Below are positions 50,843 through 59,815 of a DNA stretch of 64,000 bases, piece by piece. The notes under the pieces are model-generated. The model did not search any database. It worked only from the letters and a program-made list of their open reading frames with translations, and had not been told where the DNA came from. The translations under genes and the position numbers were made by a program. Source of the DNA: Actinoplanes lobatus (GTDB lineage: Bacteria; Actinomycetota; Actinomycetes; Mycobacteriales; Micromonosporaceae); NCBI RefSeq assembly GCF_014205215.1, contig NZ_JACHNC010000001.1, positions 7,436,501 through 7,500,500 of the forward strand, written 5' to 3'. Within the stretch, counting starts at the first letter, position 1; every line of letters begins with the position of its first letter.

Positions 50843-51631
50843 TCAGGCGTCGGATTTCGCCAGCCGGTACGCCGCGGCCCCGAGGGTGATCGCGGCGTAA
50901 CCGGCGAGGACGGCCAGGCTGGCCGGCCGGCTGAGGGCGGCGCCGGACGAGGTCAGCGACATGATCGTGTCGCCGGCGTTGCTGGGCAGGTAGGGGTTGA
51001 TGTTCGCGGCCCACGTTGCGGGCAGCAGCATGGTCAGACCCGGCAGGATCAGCAGGACTCCGGCGAGGATCGTGATGCCGCCCGCGCTGGAACGGACCAG
51101 GGCGCCCAGTCCGACGCCGATGACCGCGACCAGCCCCAGGTAGAGGCCGGCGCTGAGCAGGGCGCGCAACACGCCGTCGTCGCCGAGCCCGAGCGCGGTC
51201 ATCACGTCCGGCACCAGTGGTGCGCCCACCAGGAACGACACCAGTGCGCCGGCGGCCGTTGCGATGGCCGCGATCCCACCGGCGATCGCCGCCTTGGACC
51301 ACAGAACCGGCAGTCGGGTCGGCACCGCTGCCAGGGTCGATCGGATCATGCCGGTGCTGTACTCGCCCGCGGCCAGCAGCACGCCGAGGACACCGACCGC
51401 CAGGGCGGCGAAGGTGGCGCCGCTCAGAGCCAGGCCGACCGGGTCGGTGGCTTCGCCGCCGGGGCCACGGTCGTCGTTCGGCTCGAACGTGCCGGCCACG
51501 ATCATGCCGACCGCGACGAGCAGCAGCACCGAGACGGCGAGGGTGATCCAGGAGGAGCGCAGGGACCAGAACTTGGTCCATTCGCCGTGCAGGACGCCGC
51601 GGGCGGTGAGCCGGTAGGTGGGGCTGGTCAT
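50843..51631 (-). CDS. ABC-2 type transporter permease
   Basis: The 262-residue protein has six hydrophobic helices with the ABC-2 permease pattern: TARGVLHGEWTKFWSLRSSW at the N-terminus, then SVLLLVAVGMIVAGTF, FAALAVGVLGVLLAAGEYST, GMIRSTLAAVPTRLPVLWSK. It is coupled to the ATPase gene by an ATGA overlap. The probable role is export of a peptide or drug, or signalling to the kinase. Confidence 0.92.
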   Translation of the reverse strand: MTSPTYRLTARGVLHGEWTKFWSLRSSWITLAVSVLLLVAVGMIVAGTFEPNDDRGPGGEATDPVGLALSGATFAALAVGVLGVLLAAGEYSTGMIRSTLAAVPTRLPVLWSKAAIAGGIAAIATAAGALVSFLVGAPLVPDVMTALGLGDDGVLRALLSAGLYLGLVAVIGVGLGALVRSSAGGITILAGVLLILPGLTMLLPATWAANINPYLPSNAGDTIMSLTSSGAALSRPASLAVLAGYAAITLGAAAYRLAKSDA

Positions 51632-52554
51632 CGGGTCGCCTCCTGCAGAGTGCGGCCGGCGGTGTACTCGACGGCGTCGCGGGTCAGGTCCATGAAGGCC
51701 TCCTCGAGCGAGACCCGGTGCTGGGTGAGTTCGTGCAACGCGATCCGGTGTTCGGCGGCGATCTGCCCGACCTCACCGGCGCCCATGCCGTTGACCAGCA
51801 GTTCCTCGGTGGCGACGGAGGTGACCGTGACGCCCGGCCGGGACAGCAGTTCGCGTAGCACGCCAGCCTGTGTGGTGCCGACCTTGACGCCGCCCCCGGC
51901 GGTCTGCGCGATCAGGTCGGCGACGGTGGTGTCCGCCAGGAGCCGGCCACGGCCGACGATCACCAGATGGTCGGCGATCAGCGAGGTCTCACTCATCAGA
52001 TGCGACGACAACATCACGGTACGGCCCTCGGCCGCCAGTCCGGCCAGAAGGTGGCGCACCCACAGCACCCCTTCCGGGTCGAGGCCGTTGACCGGCTCGT
52101 CCAGCATGATCACTTTGGGGTCGCCGAGCAGTGCGGCGGCGATGCCGAGACGCTGACCCATGCCGAGAGAGAAGCCGCCGACCCGTTTGCCCGCCACCTT
52201 ACCGAGGCCGGCCAGGTCGATCACCTCGTCGACGCGGCGGCGCGGGATACCGTGGGTGCGGGCCAGGGCGAGCAGGTGACTGACCGCGGTCCGGCCAGGG
52301 TGCACGGCTCTGGCTTCCAGAAGCACGCCCATCTCCTGGAGCGGGGCCGCGTGCCCGGCGTAACGGCGACCGTTGACCAGTGCCTCTCCGGCGGTGGGGC
52401 GGTCGAGGCCGACAATCATCCGCATCGTGGTGGACTTGCCGGCGCCGTTCGGGCCGAGGAAACCGGTGACCTGGCCCGGCTGGGCGGTGAAACTCAAGCC
52501 GTCGACGGCGGTTTTCATACCGTACCGCTTGATGATGTCGCGTACCTCTATCAC
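51628..52554 (-). CDS. ABC transporter ATP-binding protein
   Basis: The 308-residue ATPase starts at GTG 52554 (MIEVRDIIKRYGMKTAVDGL); GTG 52572 adds six residues. It has Walker A VTGFLGPNGAGKSTTMRMIV, the signature VGGFSLGMGQRLGIAAALLG, Walker B VIMLDEPVNGLDPEG and the H-loop SSHLMSE. The type is the CcmA/DrrA-like exporter subfamily. It is the first gene of the exporter and two-component operon. Confidence 0.95.
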   Translation of the reverse strand: MIEVRDIIKRYGMKTAVDGLSFTAQPGQVTGFLGPNGAGKSTTMRMIVGLDRPTAGEALVNGRRYAGHAAPLQEMGVLLEARAVHPGRTAVSHLLALARTHGIPRRRVDEVIDLAGLGKVAGKRVGGFSLGMGQRLGIAAALLGDPKVIMLDEPVNGLDPEGVLWVRHLLAGLAAEGRTVMLSSHLMSETSLIADHLVIVGRGRLLADTTVADLIAQTAGGGVKVGTTQAGVLRELLSRPGVTVTSVATEELLVNGMGAGEVGQIAAEHRIALHELTQHRVSLEEAFMDLTRDAVEYTAGRTLQEATR

Positions 52555-52618
52555 TGCGGTGCCTCTCTCCACGCTGACCTGCCAACACCCACGCTATGGA
52601 GAGTTCGGTGGCCGGTCG

Positions 52619-52666
52619 TGGTACCGCGGGCGGCACTTGCGGGTTGCCACTGGTACCGCGGTACCA
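52619..52666. promoter_or_regulatory. Direct repeat TGGTACCGCGG and dyad TGGTACCGCGGTACCA
   Basis: TGGTACCGCGG occurs at 52619-52629 and 52651-52661, 32 bases apart (three helical turns). The second is part of the perfect 16-bp palindrome TGGTACCGCGGTACCA (52651-52666). It lies in the region shared by the ABC/two-component operon and the TPR-NTPase gene and is a good candidate operator for the response regulator. Confidence 0.6.
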
Positions 52667-52737
52667 CCGCCAACCGGGAAGCGGCGTCCGTCAGTCAGGG
52701 GTAGGGCATCGTTTCTCGGAGCGGCACGGGGTGGGCA

Positions 52738-55700
52738 GTGGGCGGTCAACGGGTCGAAGGCAGCGTGGTCTTCGGTGACGTCGTACAGATCACCGACGTC
52801 CGTGGGGCCGTCACCGTCAGCACGGTCAAGCCGCCGTACCGGGTCGCGGTCATGCCCACCGCGCTGCGACCGCTGACCGTCGAGCAGGCCCGCGCCCAGC
52901 CGAGCCGTCTGCTGCTGGCCCGGCACCAGGTGGTGCCGTTCACCGGACGCGACCGCGCCCTGGCGACGCTGACCGGATGGATGGGCAACGACGACCCGGT
53001 GGCCGTCCAACTGGTGCACGGGGCCGGCGGACAGGGCAAGACCCGCCTCGCCGACGAACTGTCCGCCCGGTACACGGCAGCCGGCTGGACGGTGTGGCAG
53101 GTGACCCACACCTCCACGACCGCGTCCCGGGTGCCGGTGCCCGGCAGCGCGGTGCTGGCCGTGGTCGACTACGCCGACCGGTGGCCGGCCTCGGCGCTGC
53201 TGGCCCTGCTCACCCAGCTACGCGGCTTGCAGGCACAGGCCGGGATCCGGATCCGGGTGCTCCTGCTGGGACGGTCGGACGGCTACTGGTGGCCGGCGCT
53301 GGCCAACCGCGCCGACGGCGACCTGCACATCGAGACTACCCAGATGGCGTTGCCGCCGCTGGCCGCCGACAGCGCCGACGACCGGCCGGCCCTGTTCCGG
53401 ACGGCGGCGGCCCGGTTCGCTGCCGCCCTCGGCGTGGAGCGCTCCGGGGACTGGCCGGTCCCTTCGATGTCCGGGAACGGGTTCGGGCAGGTGCTGGCCG
53501 TGCACATGGCGGCGCTGGCCGCCGTGGACGCGTCCCGGCACGGTCAGCCCGCGCCGACACAGCCGCACGCGGTGTCGGCCTATCTGCTGAACCGGGAACA
53601 GGACTACTGGCACCGGCTGCACACCCGTGCCGAGGCACCGGTGCAGAGTCCGCCCGAGACGATGCACCGGGCGGTGGTCGTCGCCACCCTGACGGGCGCC
53701 AGACCGCGGGCAACGGCCCGCACATCGCTGCTCCAGGCCGGGTTCGCCGAGACTCGTACGGGCGCCGACCGGATCATCGACGACCACCTCACCTGCTATC
53801 CACCCGCCGACACCCGAACCGTCTTCGAACCGCTGCACCCCGACCGCCTCGGCGAGGACCTCATCGCCCTGTCCACACCCGGCCACGGTGCCGCCACGAG
53901 TCTGCAACGCGACTGGACTCCCGAGGCGATCACCGCGCTGCTCGGCGGCGAAGCACCGCCGGAGTGGACCGCGACCGTGGTCACCGTGCTGGTGGAGACC
54001 GCGCACCGGTGGCCGCACATCGCCGCCGACCTGCTGTTCCCTCTCGTCCGGGAGCATCCGGAACTGGCCGTCGCCGCGGGCGGAGCCACCCTGATCCGGC
54101 TGGCCGGCATCGCCGACGTCGATCTCACCGCCCTGGAGGCCCTGGAACCCCTGCTGCCCGGCGAACCGCACATCGACCTCGACATCGCCGCCGCAGCGAT
54201 CAGCAGCCGCCTCACCCCGCACCGGCTGGCGCGGACCACCGACCCCTTCGAACAGTCCCAGCTGCACTTCGGCCACGCCTACCGGCTGATGAACATCGGA
54301 CAGAATGATCAGGCCCTGGTCGCCGCGGAAGAAGCCGTGACCATCTGTCGCCGGTTGGTCGCCGACGACGCGAACACCTATCTGCCCTTCCTCGCACTCT
54401 CGCTGACCAACTTCGGCGCCGTGCTACCGGAGCTGGGGAGATGGGAACAGAGCCTGACCGTGAGCGGGGAGGCCGCGGACATCTACCGGCGGTTGGCGGA
54501 GGACGACGACCCCGGCCTCTACCTGCCACTGCTCGCCGTCAGCGCGCACAACCTGGGCGCCTGCCTGTCGGAACTGGGCCGCTGGGAGCAGGCCCTCGAC
54601 CCGGCGGGGGAGGCCACGGCCATCTACCGGCGGCTGGCGGCAGCCGACCCGGAAACCCATCTGTCCAGTCTCGCCGGCTCGCTGAGCGGCCTCGGCACCG
54701 TGCTGGCACGTCTGGGCCGCCTCGACGAGTCCTTGACCGTGGCGGAGGAAGCCGCCGTCCTCGGCCGGCGGTCGGCCGCGCACAACCCGCAGGGCCGGCT
54801 ACCCGACCTGGCCATGTCGCTGACCAATCTCGGTACGGTGCTGTCGGATCTGGGGCGCTCGGATGAGGCTCTGACAGTGACCGAGGAGGCCACCGCCCTC
54901 TACCGGCGGCTGGCCGGGGAGAACCCGGATGCCTACCTTCCCGACCTCGCCACCTCGCTGAGCAACCTCGGGTCCCGTCTGTCGGCGCGGGGCCGCTGGG
55001 AGCAGGGCCTGTCGGCGGCCGAGGAGGCCGAGGAGATCTACCGGCGGCTGGCCGAGGAGAACCCGGACGTCCACCTGTCCGGTCTCGCGATGTCGTTGAC
55101 CAACTTCGGCCCCCGGCTGTTCGAGCTGGGCCGGCGGGAACAGGGTCTGACCATGGCGGAGGAGGCGGTGGCGATCAGCCGGCGACTGGCCGAGTCCAAC
55201 CCGGATGCCCACCTGCCCGGTCTCGCCATAGCCTTGAGTAACCTCGGCGCCTTCCTCCTGAGGCTGGGCCGGCGGGAACAGGGACTGCTCGCGACCGAGG
55301 AAGCGGTCGCCGTCCGAAGGCGGCTGGCCGAGAAGAATCCGGACGCTCACCTGCCTGATCTCGCCGGTTCGCTGACCAATCTCGGCCTCGGCCTGTCGGA
55401 GCTGGGCCGGCGGGATCAGGGTCTGGCCGCGGCCGAGGAGGCGGTGGCCATCTGCTGGCGGCTGGCCGAGAAGAATCCGGACGCTCACCTGGCCGGGCTC
55501 GCCATGTCGTTGATCAACCTCAGCGTCGCGCTGTCGGGGATGGACCGCGACCAGGAGGCACTGGCCGCGAAACTGGAGGCCCTGGACCTCTACCGGTGGC
55601 TGGCCGAGGCCGATCCGGACGCCTGGCTGCCCGGCCTCGCGGTGACGCTGAGGAACCTCGGCCTCTTCCTGTCCGAACTGGGCCGGTGTGACCACGGGCT

Positions 55701-56268
55701 GGTCCCGGCCGAGGAGGCGGTAGCCGTCTTTCGGCGGTTGGCCGAGGAGAACCCGGATGTCCACCTGTCCGGCCTCGCGGAGGCATCGAGCCTGCTCGGC
55801 GCCTGCCTGTCGGAGCTCGGCCGGTGCGCGGAAGGCCTCACCCACATCTCGGAAGCGGTGGCCGTCTTTCGCGGGCTGGCCGAGATGGATCAACAGACCT
55901 ACCTGCCCCACCTCGCCATGTCGTTGAACAACCTCGGCGCCTGCCTGTCCCAGCTCGACCGCTACGAGCAGGCGTTACCTCCGGCAGAGGAGGCCGTCGC
56001 CGTCTACCGGCGGCTGGCCGGCGACGACCCGTACGCCGTGTCCGACCTCGCGGGCTCGCTGTCGGTGCACGCACGGGTGTGCGCGCACGTGACCGGAGGA
56101 CTCTCCCGGGCGTTCGAGTCGATCACCGAAGCGATTCGTATCTACGAGTCCCTCGCACCGGACCGGTTCGCCGGCGAACTGCGCTGGGCCCACCTGATCC
56201 TCGCGGACGTGCTCGACGGTCTCGGCCGCTCCGAGGAGGCAACCGAGGTGCGCGAACGAGCCGGTTGA
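52738..56268 (+). CDS. STAND-like P-loop NTPase with C-terminal TPR array
   Basis: The 1176-residue protein starts at GTG 52738. The N-terminus VVFGDVVQITDVRGAVTVST is the G(D/N)VVQ-x-x-DVRG strand motif seen before actinobacterial STAND proteins. Residues 60-110 contain PFTGRDRALATLTGW and the P-loop VHGAGGQGKTRLADEL (95-102), with Walker B AVLAVVDYADRWPA (141-147). About 14 TPR-like repeats of 43-44 residues fill about 500-1150 (for example SLTNLGLGLSELGRRDQGLA, AAEEAVAICWRLAEKNPDAH). STAND proteins with TPR sensors act in signalling and in anti-phage defence. No effector enzyme domain is recognisable, so the output is unknown. Confidence 0.8.
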   Translation: MGGQRVEGSVVFGDVVQITDVRGAVTVSTVKPPYRVAVMPTALRPLTVEQARAQPSRLLLARHQVVPFTGRDRALATLTGWMGNDDPVAVQLVHGAGGQGKTRLADELSARYTAAGWTVWQVTHTSTTASRVPVPGSAVLAVVDYADRWPASALLALLTQLRGLQAQAGIRIRVLLLGRSDGYWWPALANRADGDLHIETTQMALPPLAADSADDRPALFRTAAARFAAALGVERSGDWPVPSMSGNGFGQVLAVHMAALAAVDASRHGQPAPTQPHAVSAYLLNREQDYWHRLHTRAEAPVQSPPETMHRAVVVATLTGARPRATARTSLLQAGFAETRTGADRIIDDHLTCYPPADTRTVFEPLHPDRLGEDLIALSTPGHGAATSLQRDWTPEAITALLGGEAPPEWTATVVTVLVETAHRWPHIAADLLFPLVREHPELAVAAGGATLIRLAGIADVDLTALEALEPLLPGEPHIDLDIAAAAISSRLTPHRLARTTDPFEQSQLHFGHAYRLMNIGQNDQALVAAEEAVTICRRLVADDANTYLPFLALSLTNFGAVLPELGRWEQSLTVSGEAADIYRRLAEDDDPGLYLPLLAVSAHNLGACLSELGRWEQALDPAGEATAIYRRLAAADPETHLSSLAGSLSGLGTVLARLGRLDESLTVAEEAAVLGRRSAAHNPQGRLPDLAMSLTNLGTVLSDLGRSDEALTVTEEATALYRRLAGENPDAYLPDLATSLSNLGSRLSARGRWEQGLSAAEEAEEIYRRLAEENPDVHLSGLAMSLTNFGPRLFELGRREQGLTMAEEAVAISRRLAESNPDAHLPGLAIALSNLGAFLLRLGRREQGLLATEEAVAVRRRLAEKNPDAHLPDLAGSLTNLGLGLSELGRRDQGLAAAEEAVAICWRLAEKNPDAHLAGLAMSLINLSVALSGMDRDQEALAAKLEALDLYRWLAEADPDAWLPGLAVTLRNLGLFLSELGRCDHGLVPAEEAVAVFRRLAEENPDVHLSGLAEASSLLGACLSELGRCAEGLTHISEAVAVFRGLAEMDQQTYLPHLAMSLNNLGACLSQLDRYEQALPPAEEAVAVYRRLAGDDPYAVSDLAGSLSVHARVCAHVTGGLSRAFESITEAIRIYESLAPDRFAGELRWAHLILADVLDGLGRSEEATEVRERAG
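54240..56230 (+). repeat. Tandem TPR-coding repeats (about 132-bp unit)
   Basis: About 14 consecutive units encode the pattern Y-R-R-L-A-E-x-N-P-D-x-H-L-x-x-L-A-x-S-L then NLG-x-x-L-x-x-L-GR-x-x-x-x-L. Neighbouring units such as those around 55040, 55170, 55300 and 55430 are close in DNA sequence, which suggests recent unit duplication. Confidence 0.85.
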
Positions 56269-56415
56269 ACCGTGGCCACTGATCAGCGGGACCTGCTTGC
56301 GGGACCGCCGATCTCCGCCCGGTGGGCGCGGCACAGGCGGGAGTGGCCGCCTGCCTCGCGTGGCGGGGCGGAACTGCCCTGGTAATGACGGGACGACGTT
56401 TCGCGTACCGGAAAG

Positions 56416-57426
56416 TCAGGTTTTTGGGGTGCTTTCGCGGAGGACGACCTCGACCAGGATGTCGATGCGGGCGGGGGCGGCCCCGGAGAGTGCCACCTCC
56501 AGCGCCTGGCGGCCCAGGTCGTATAGGGGGACGCGGACCGTGGTGAGGGATGGCAGGACGTCGACGGCGGCGGCGATGTCGTCGAAACCGGCCACCGCGA
56601 TGTCGGTGCCCGGGGTCAGGCCGGCGTCGCGGAGGCCGCTCATCAGGCCGATGGCCATCACGTCGTTGACGGCGAAGACCGCCTCGGGGCGGCGTGACGC
56701 GATCGTGGCGGCCGCCTGGTTTCCGCCGGCGCGGGTGAAGTCGGTGACGATCTGGTCGGCGGCGTCCAGGGTCAGGCCGGACGCGTGCAGGCCGTCGGTG
56801 AAACCCTGGCGGCGGTCGGCGGAGGTGCGGATGTCGTCGCCGGCGTGGACGATCGCGAAACGGCGGTAACCCGCGCCGGCCAGGGCCACCGCGAGGCGGC
56901 GGGCGCCGCCGTAGTTGTCGATGGACAGGGTGGTGAACGGGAGTTCGGGCTGGCTGATCAGGGCGATGCGGCCGCCGGACTCGTGGTAGGCGGACAGTTC
57001 GTCGGTCAGGGCGGCGTGGGTGTCGGACCCGGCGGTGCGGGTGCCCGCGATGATCACGGCGCGGGGGCGGTGGCCGCGTAGCGTGCGGACGATCTGGAGT
57101 TCCAGGCCGGGGGAGCGGTCGGCGATCGCCATCGTGACGATCAGGCCTGCTTCCTGGGCGGCTTCGGTGACGCCGGCGGCGATCGAGGAGAAGTACGGGT
57201 CGTCGATGTCGTTGACGACCAGGGCGACCGTGCTGCTCGAGCCGCGGGCGATGGCCTGGGCGGACAGGTCGGGGGTGTAGCCGAGGCGGTCGGCGGCGGC
57301 GCGGACGCGGTCGGCGTTCTCCTTGCGGACGGTTCGGTCGCTGCCGTTGAGTGCCCGGGACGCGGTGGCGTACGAGACGCCGGCGTCGCGGGCCACGTCG
57401 CGCAGCGTGATGTGCTCGGGTTCCAC
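56416..57426 (-). CDS. LacI-family transcriptional regulator
   Basis: The 336-residue protein starts at GTG 57426 (MEPEHITLRDVARDAGVSYA). The HTH is ITLRDVARDAGVSYATASRA, followed by the hinge and a periplasmic-binding-protein-type domain (VALVVNDIDDPYFSSIAAGV; AGFDDIAAAVDVLPSLTTVR). A 14-bp operator GGAATACGTTTTCC lies 40 bases upstream at 57466-57479, so autoregulation is likely. An exact copy lies at 61379-61392 before the sugar gene cluster. The effector is probably a sugar. A 40-codon fragment of a near-identical gene lies at 46855-46982. Confidence 0.92.
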   Translation of the reverse strand: MEPEHITLRDVARDAGVSYATASRALNGSDRTVRKENADRVRAAADRLGYTPDLSAQAIARGSSSTVALVVNDIDDPYFSSIAAGVTEAAQEAGLIVTMAIADRSPGLELQIVRTLRGHRPRAVIIAGTRTAGSDTHAALTDELSAYHESGGRIALISQPELPFTTLSIDNYGGARRLAVALAGAGYRRFAIVHAGDDIRTSADRRQGFTDGLHASGLTLDAADQIVTDFTRAGGNQAAATIASRRPEAVFAVNDVMAIGLMSGLRDAGLTPGTDIAVAGFDDIAAAVDVLPSLTTVRVPLYDLGRQALEVALSGAAPARIDILVEVVLRESTPKT

Positions 57427-57465
57427 CCGCGTGATTGTGCCAGGTGCTTGACGCCCACAGGCAAG

Positions 57466-57479
57466 GGAATACGTTTTCC
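57466..57479. promoter_or_regulatory. LacI operator (GGAATACGTTTTCC), copy 1
   Basis: A near-palindromic 14-mer of the GGAAAACGTTTTCC type used by LacI-family proteins. It lies 40 bases upstream of the LacI gene and is identical to the site at 61379-61392. Confidence 0.85.
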
Positions 57480-57652
57480 GCCACGAGGCGTCACGACTCT
57501 CACCGGGCATTTCCGAGGGACATGTCCATTGTGATGCCAACCCCGACCGGAGCCGGTGGCGGCAGGCCGTCCCTGAACCTGTGGGTCTGCTGTGTCCAAA
57601 GAAGTCGCGCGTGATAACTTCTCGTCCCCACTGATGATCAACTGGAGTCTAT

Positions 57653-58237
57653 ATGAAACTTGGGCGCGTACCACGGGCCGTCGCGGCGGCTGTAGTCGGG
57701 GTGCTGGCGGTGGTTGTCTCGCCGGTCGCCGCACATGCCAACCCGGTGGACAGCTGGGTCGCCTGGATTAACGAGAAGAACAGCGGTACTGCGACGCTGC
57801 TGCTGGATATCGCGGGCACTGCGCCGGCCCCGGTCGGCGAGCGTGCGGTGGTGTCTCAGTGGGACCAGCGACCCGACGGCAGCGATCTGGTCGGCGACCA
57901 GCTGTGGCGCATGGTGGATCTCGGCGAGAGCGTGTTCGTCTTCCAGAGCGCTGGTACCTCGCAGCAATACGGGCTGTCCATCAAGGACAACAAGTATTCA
58001 AACGGCGCAGAGGTCATTCAGTGGTGGTTCCAGCCGGACAACCCCTTCCAGCGGTGGAAGAGGGAGAATGCAGGTAGCGGAGTCTACAAGTTCCGCAACC
58101 TCGGTATCACCAGCGCCCTTCCGATGTGTCTGGCGGTTGCGGGTGCAGGCGACGGACTGATCGAGCACAACGACCGCGTGATCCTCTGGGACTGCAGGGC
58201 AACCGGTGCGGATCAGAAGTGGCGCGAGGCCAACTAA
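57653..58237 (+). CDS. Secreted ricin-B-like (RICIN) lectin-type protein
   Basis: The 194-residue precursor has the signal peptide RVPRAVAAAVVGVLAVVVSP, VAAHA. The mature part has the beta-trefoil repeat pattern: VVSQWDQRPDGSDLVGDQLW, AEVIQWWFQPDNPFQRWKRE, MCLAVAGAGDGLIEHNDRVI, LWDCRATGADQKW with repeated Q-W motifs. It probably binds carbohydrate outside the cell. It is a stand-alone gene with its own terminator at 58250. Confidence 0.8.
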   Translation: MKLGRVPRAVAAAVVGVLAVVVSPVAAHANPVDSWVAWINEKNSGTATLLLDIAGTAPAPVGERAVVSQWDQRPDGSDLVGDQLWRMVDLGESVFVFQSAGTSQQYGLSIKDNKYSNGAEVIQWWFQPDNPFQRWKRENAGSGVYKFRNLGITSALPMCLAVAGAGDGLIEHNDRVILWDCRATGADQKWREAN

Positions 58238-58249
58238 CTGCCGTCCACC

Positions 58250-58295
58250 AACAGTGCAGGTGAGTACCCGTGTGGGGGTGCTCACCTGCACTGTT
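58250..58295. terminator. 15-bp stem-loop terminator after the lectin gene
   Basis: Arms at 58250-58264 and 58281-58295 are perfectly complementary (AACAGTGCAGGTGAG and CTCACCTGCACTGTT), with a further ACCC/GGGT pair in the loop. It lies 12 bases after the lectin stop. Confidence 0.85.
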
Positions 58296-58430
58296 CCTCA
58301 ACACCGCGAGCGCAACCTCCGCGCTGCCACGGCAGCTGGCCCCAGCCCAACGAGACCACGGCGACGTGGCTAAAGATCGTCACCGTGCGGTGACAGTACG
58401 ATGAGCCCCTGCACCACCGGGGGGAGTCTG

Positions 58431-59471
58431 ATGCCGCATCCAGCGAGGCTGACCGTCACCCTGCGTGAGGTGGCGGCGGCCGCCGGCGTGTCGGTGGCGA
58501 CCGCCTCGCGAGTGCTGGGCGGCAGCGCCCGTACCGTGTCTGCGGCTAATGCCCGCAAGGTCCTCGAAGCAGCCTCCGAACTGCGTTACACCGCCGACGT
58601 GGCGGCTCGGGCCATGCGCCGCAAGAGCGACTCGATCGCGCTGGTCGCCGACGACCTGACCACGCCGTCGATCGCGCAGGTGGTGGCCGCCATGGAACGG
58701 CAGGCGCGGACCGTCGACGCGTTCGTCACGGTGTCGGCGGCCGGCGGCGACCCGCGGCGGCAGCTGGAGACGGTGCGGACGGTGTGCGCGTTCCGGCCCC
58801 GCGCGCTTGTGATCACGTCCAGTTGGGCGGCGACCACGGCGTACGGGGCCCGGCTTGCCGAGGAACTGCACTCCTACGAGCGGCGCGGCGGCCGGGTGGT
58901 GATCTACGGCGACATGGATGCCCCGTTCGACGCGATCGGCGTCGACGACCGCGGCTCGGCCCGGTTGATGGGCGCGCACCTGGCCGCCACCGGTCACCGT
59001 CGGATCGCGATCCTGGCCGGCACCCGCGAGCGCACCTTCGCGGCGGCCCGCACCACCGGCTTCCTCGAGGGCCTGCTCGGCGGCGGCGTCGACGTGCGCG
59101 ACATCCGGGTGATCGACTGCCCGGTCAGCCGGGCCGGCGGCTACGCGGCGGCATCCCGGCTCCTCGATGAGAGCCCCGGTGAGTTCGACGCGCTGATGGC
59201 GGTCAACGACATGATCGCGGTGGGCGCCCTGTCAGCGTGCCGTGCCGCCGGCGTCGACGTCCCGGGCCGCCTGTCGGTGACCGGCTTCGACGACATCCCC
59301 CTGGCCGCGGACGTGACCCCACGCCTGACCACGGTGTCCCTGCCGTTCGCCGAGATCGGCGAACGCTCCATCCGCCTGGCCCTGACCGTCGCCGGCCGGC
59401 CCGACCGCCCCGGCATCCGCCAAACCGTGACCGGCCGCCTCGTGGTCCGCCAAAGCTCCAAGGTCATCTGA
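58431..59471 (+). CDS. LacI-family transcriptional regulator (second)
   Basis: The 346-residue protein starts at ATG 58431, with GGGGGAG 4 bases upstream. The HTH VTLREVAAAAGVSVATASRV and a sugar-binding domain (IALVADDLTTPSIAQVVAAM; VTGFDDIPLAADVTPRLTTV) are typical. No GGAATACGTTTTCC site lies near its start and its HTH differs from that of the LacI at 56416, so it probably recognises another operator. Its target genes are not evident. Confidence 0.92.
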   Translation: MPHPARLTVTLREVAAAAGVSVATASRVLGGSARTVSAANARKVLEAASELRYTADVAARAMRRKSDSIALVADDLTTPSIAQVVAAMERQARTVDAFVTVSAAGGDPRRQLETVRTVCAFRPRALVITSSWAATTAYGARLAEELHSYERRGGRVVIYGDMDAPFDAIGVDDRGSARLMGAHLAATGHRRIAILAGTRERTFAAARTTGFLEGLLGGGVDVRDIRVIDCPVSRAGGYAAASRLLDESPGEFDALMAVNDMIAVGALSACRAAGVDVPGRLSVTGFDDIPLAADVTPRLTTVSLPFAEIGERSIRLALTVAGRPDRPGIRQTVTGRLVVRQSSKVI

Positions 59472-59782
59472 CCTCACGAGCGTCGGGGTCCTGGCTGCGT
59501 TGACGATTCGTCGACCGGCTATCGACCTTGGACCACCACAACCAGACCGGCTTCGGCTCGCCGCTGTTGGGCAGGTGGTCGACGGTGAGCCGGATGACGG
59601 TCCCGGCGATGATCGGCAACGCCTCGCCGTGGTCGGCCCTGGCCGCCCGCCGCGCCTGCCACCAGAGGTCCCGGCAGCCTAAGTAAGATCAACAATCGAC
59701 TCTGTCAATCGAAGCGGGTCAGGCGTGTCGGCTCCGACAAACCTGGTGCGCCCGGATGTGTCGTGCTGTTTGCCTGAGGTTC
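59472..59782. other. Intergenic with a transposase relic
   Basis: It contains the transposase fragment at 59521-59680 and otherwise nothing recognisable. The last 100 bases are the probable promoter region of the hydrolase gene. Confidence 0.5.
59521..59680 (-). pseudogene. Transposase C-terminal fragment
   Basis: The minus strand reads RDLWWQARRAARADHGEALP, IIAGTVIRLTVDHLPNSGEP, KPVWLWWSKVDS. This resembles the C-terminal part of a transposase family common in Streptomyces (LTVEHLPGDRxPKPVWLWxS). Only about 50 codons remain and the catalytic core is missing. Confidence 0.65.
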
Positions 59783-59815
59783 ATGACGACTCAGCCAGCC
59801 CGCCCTAGGAGACCT

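Noticed and set aside
54240..56230. The regular 132-bp repetition as a possible CRISPR or satellite array
   Set aside because: The units are coding throughout in one frame and encode TPR repeats; there are no spacers.
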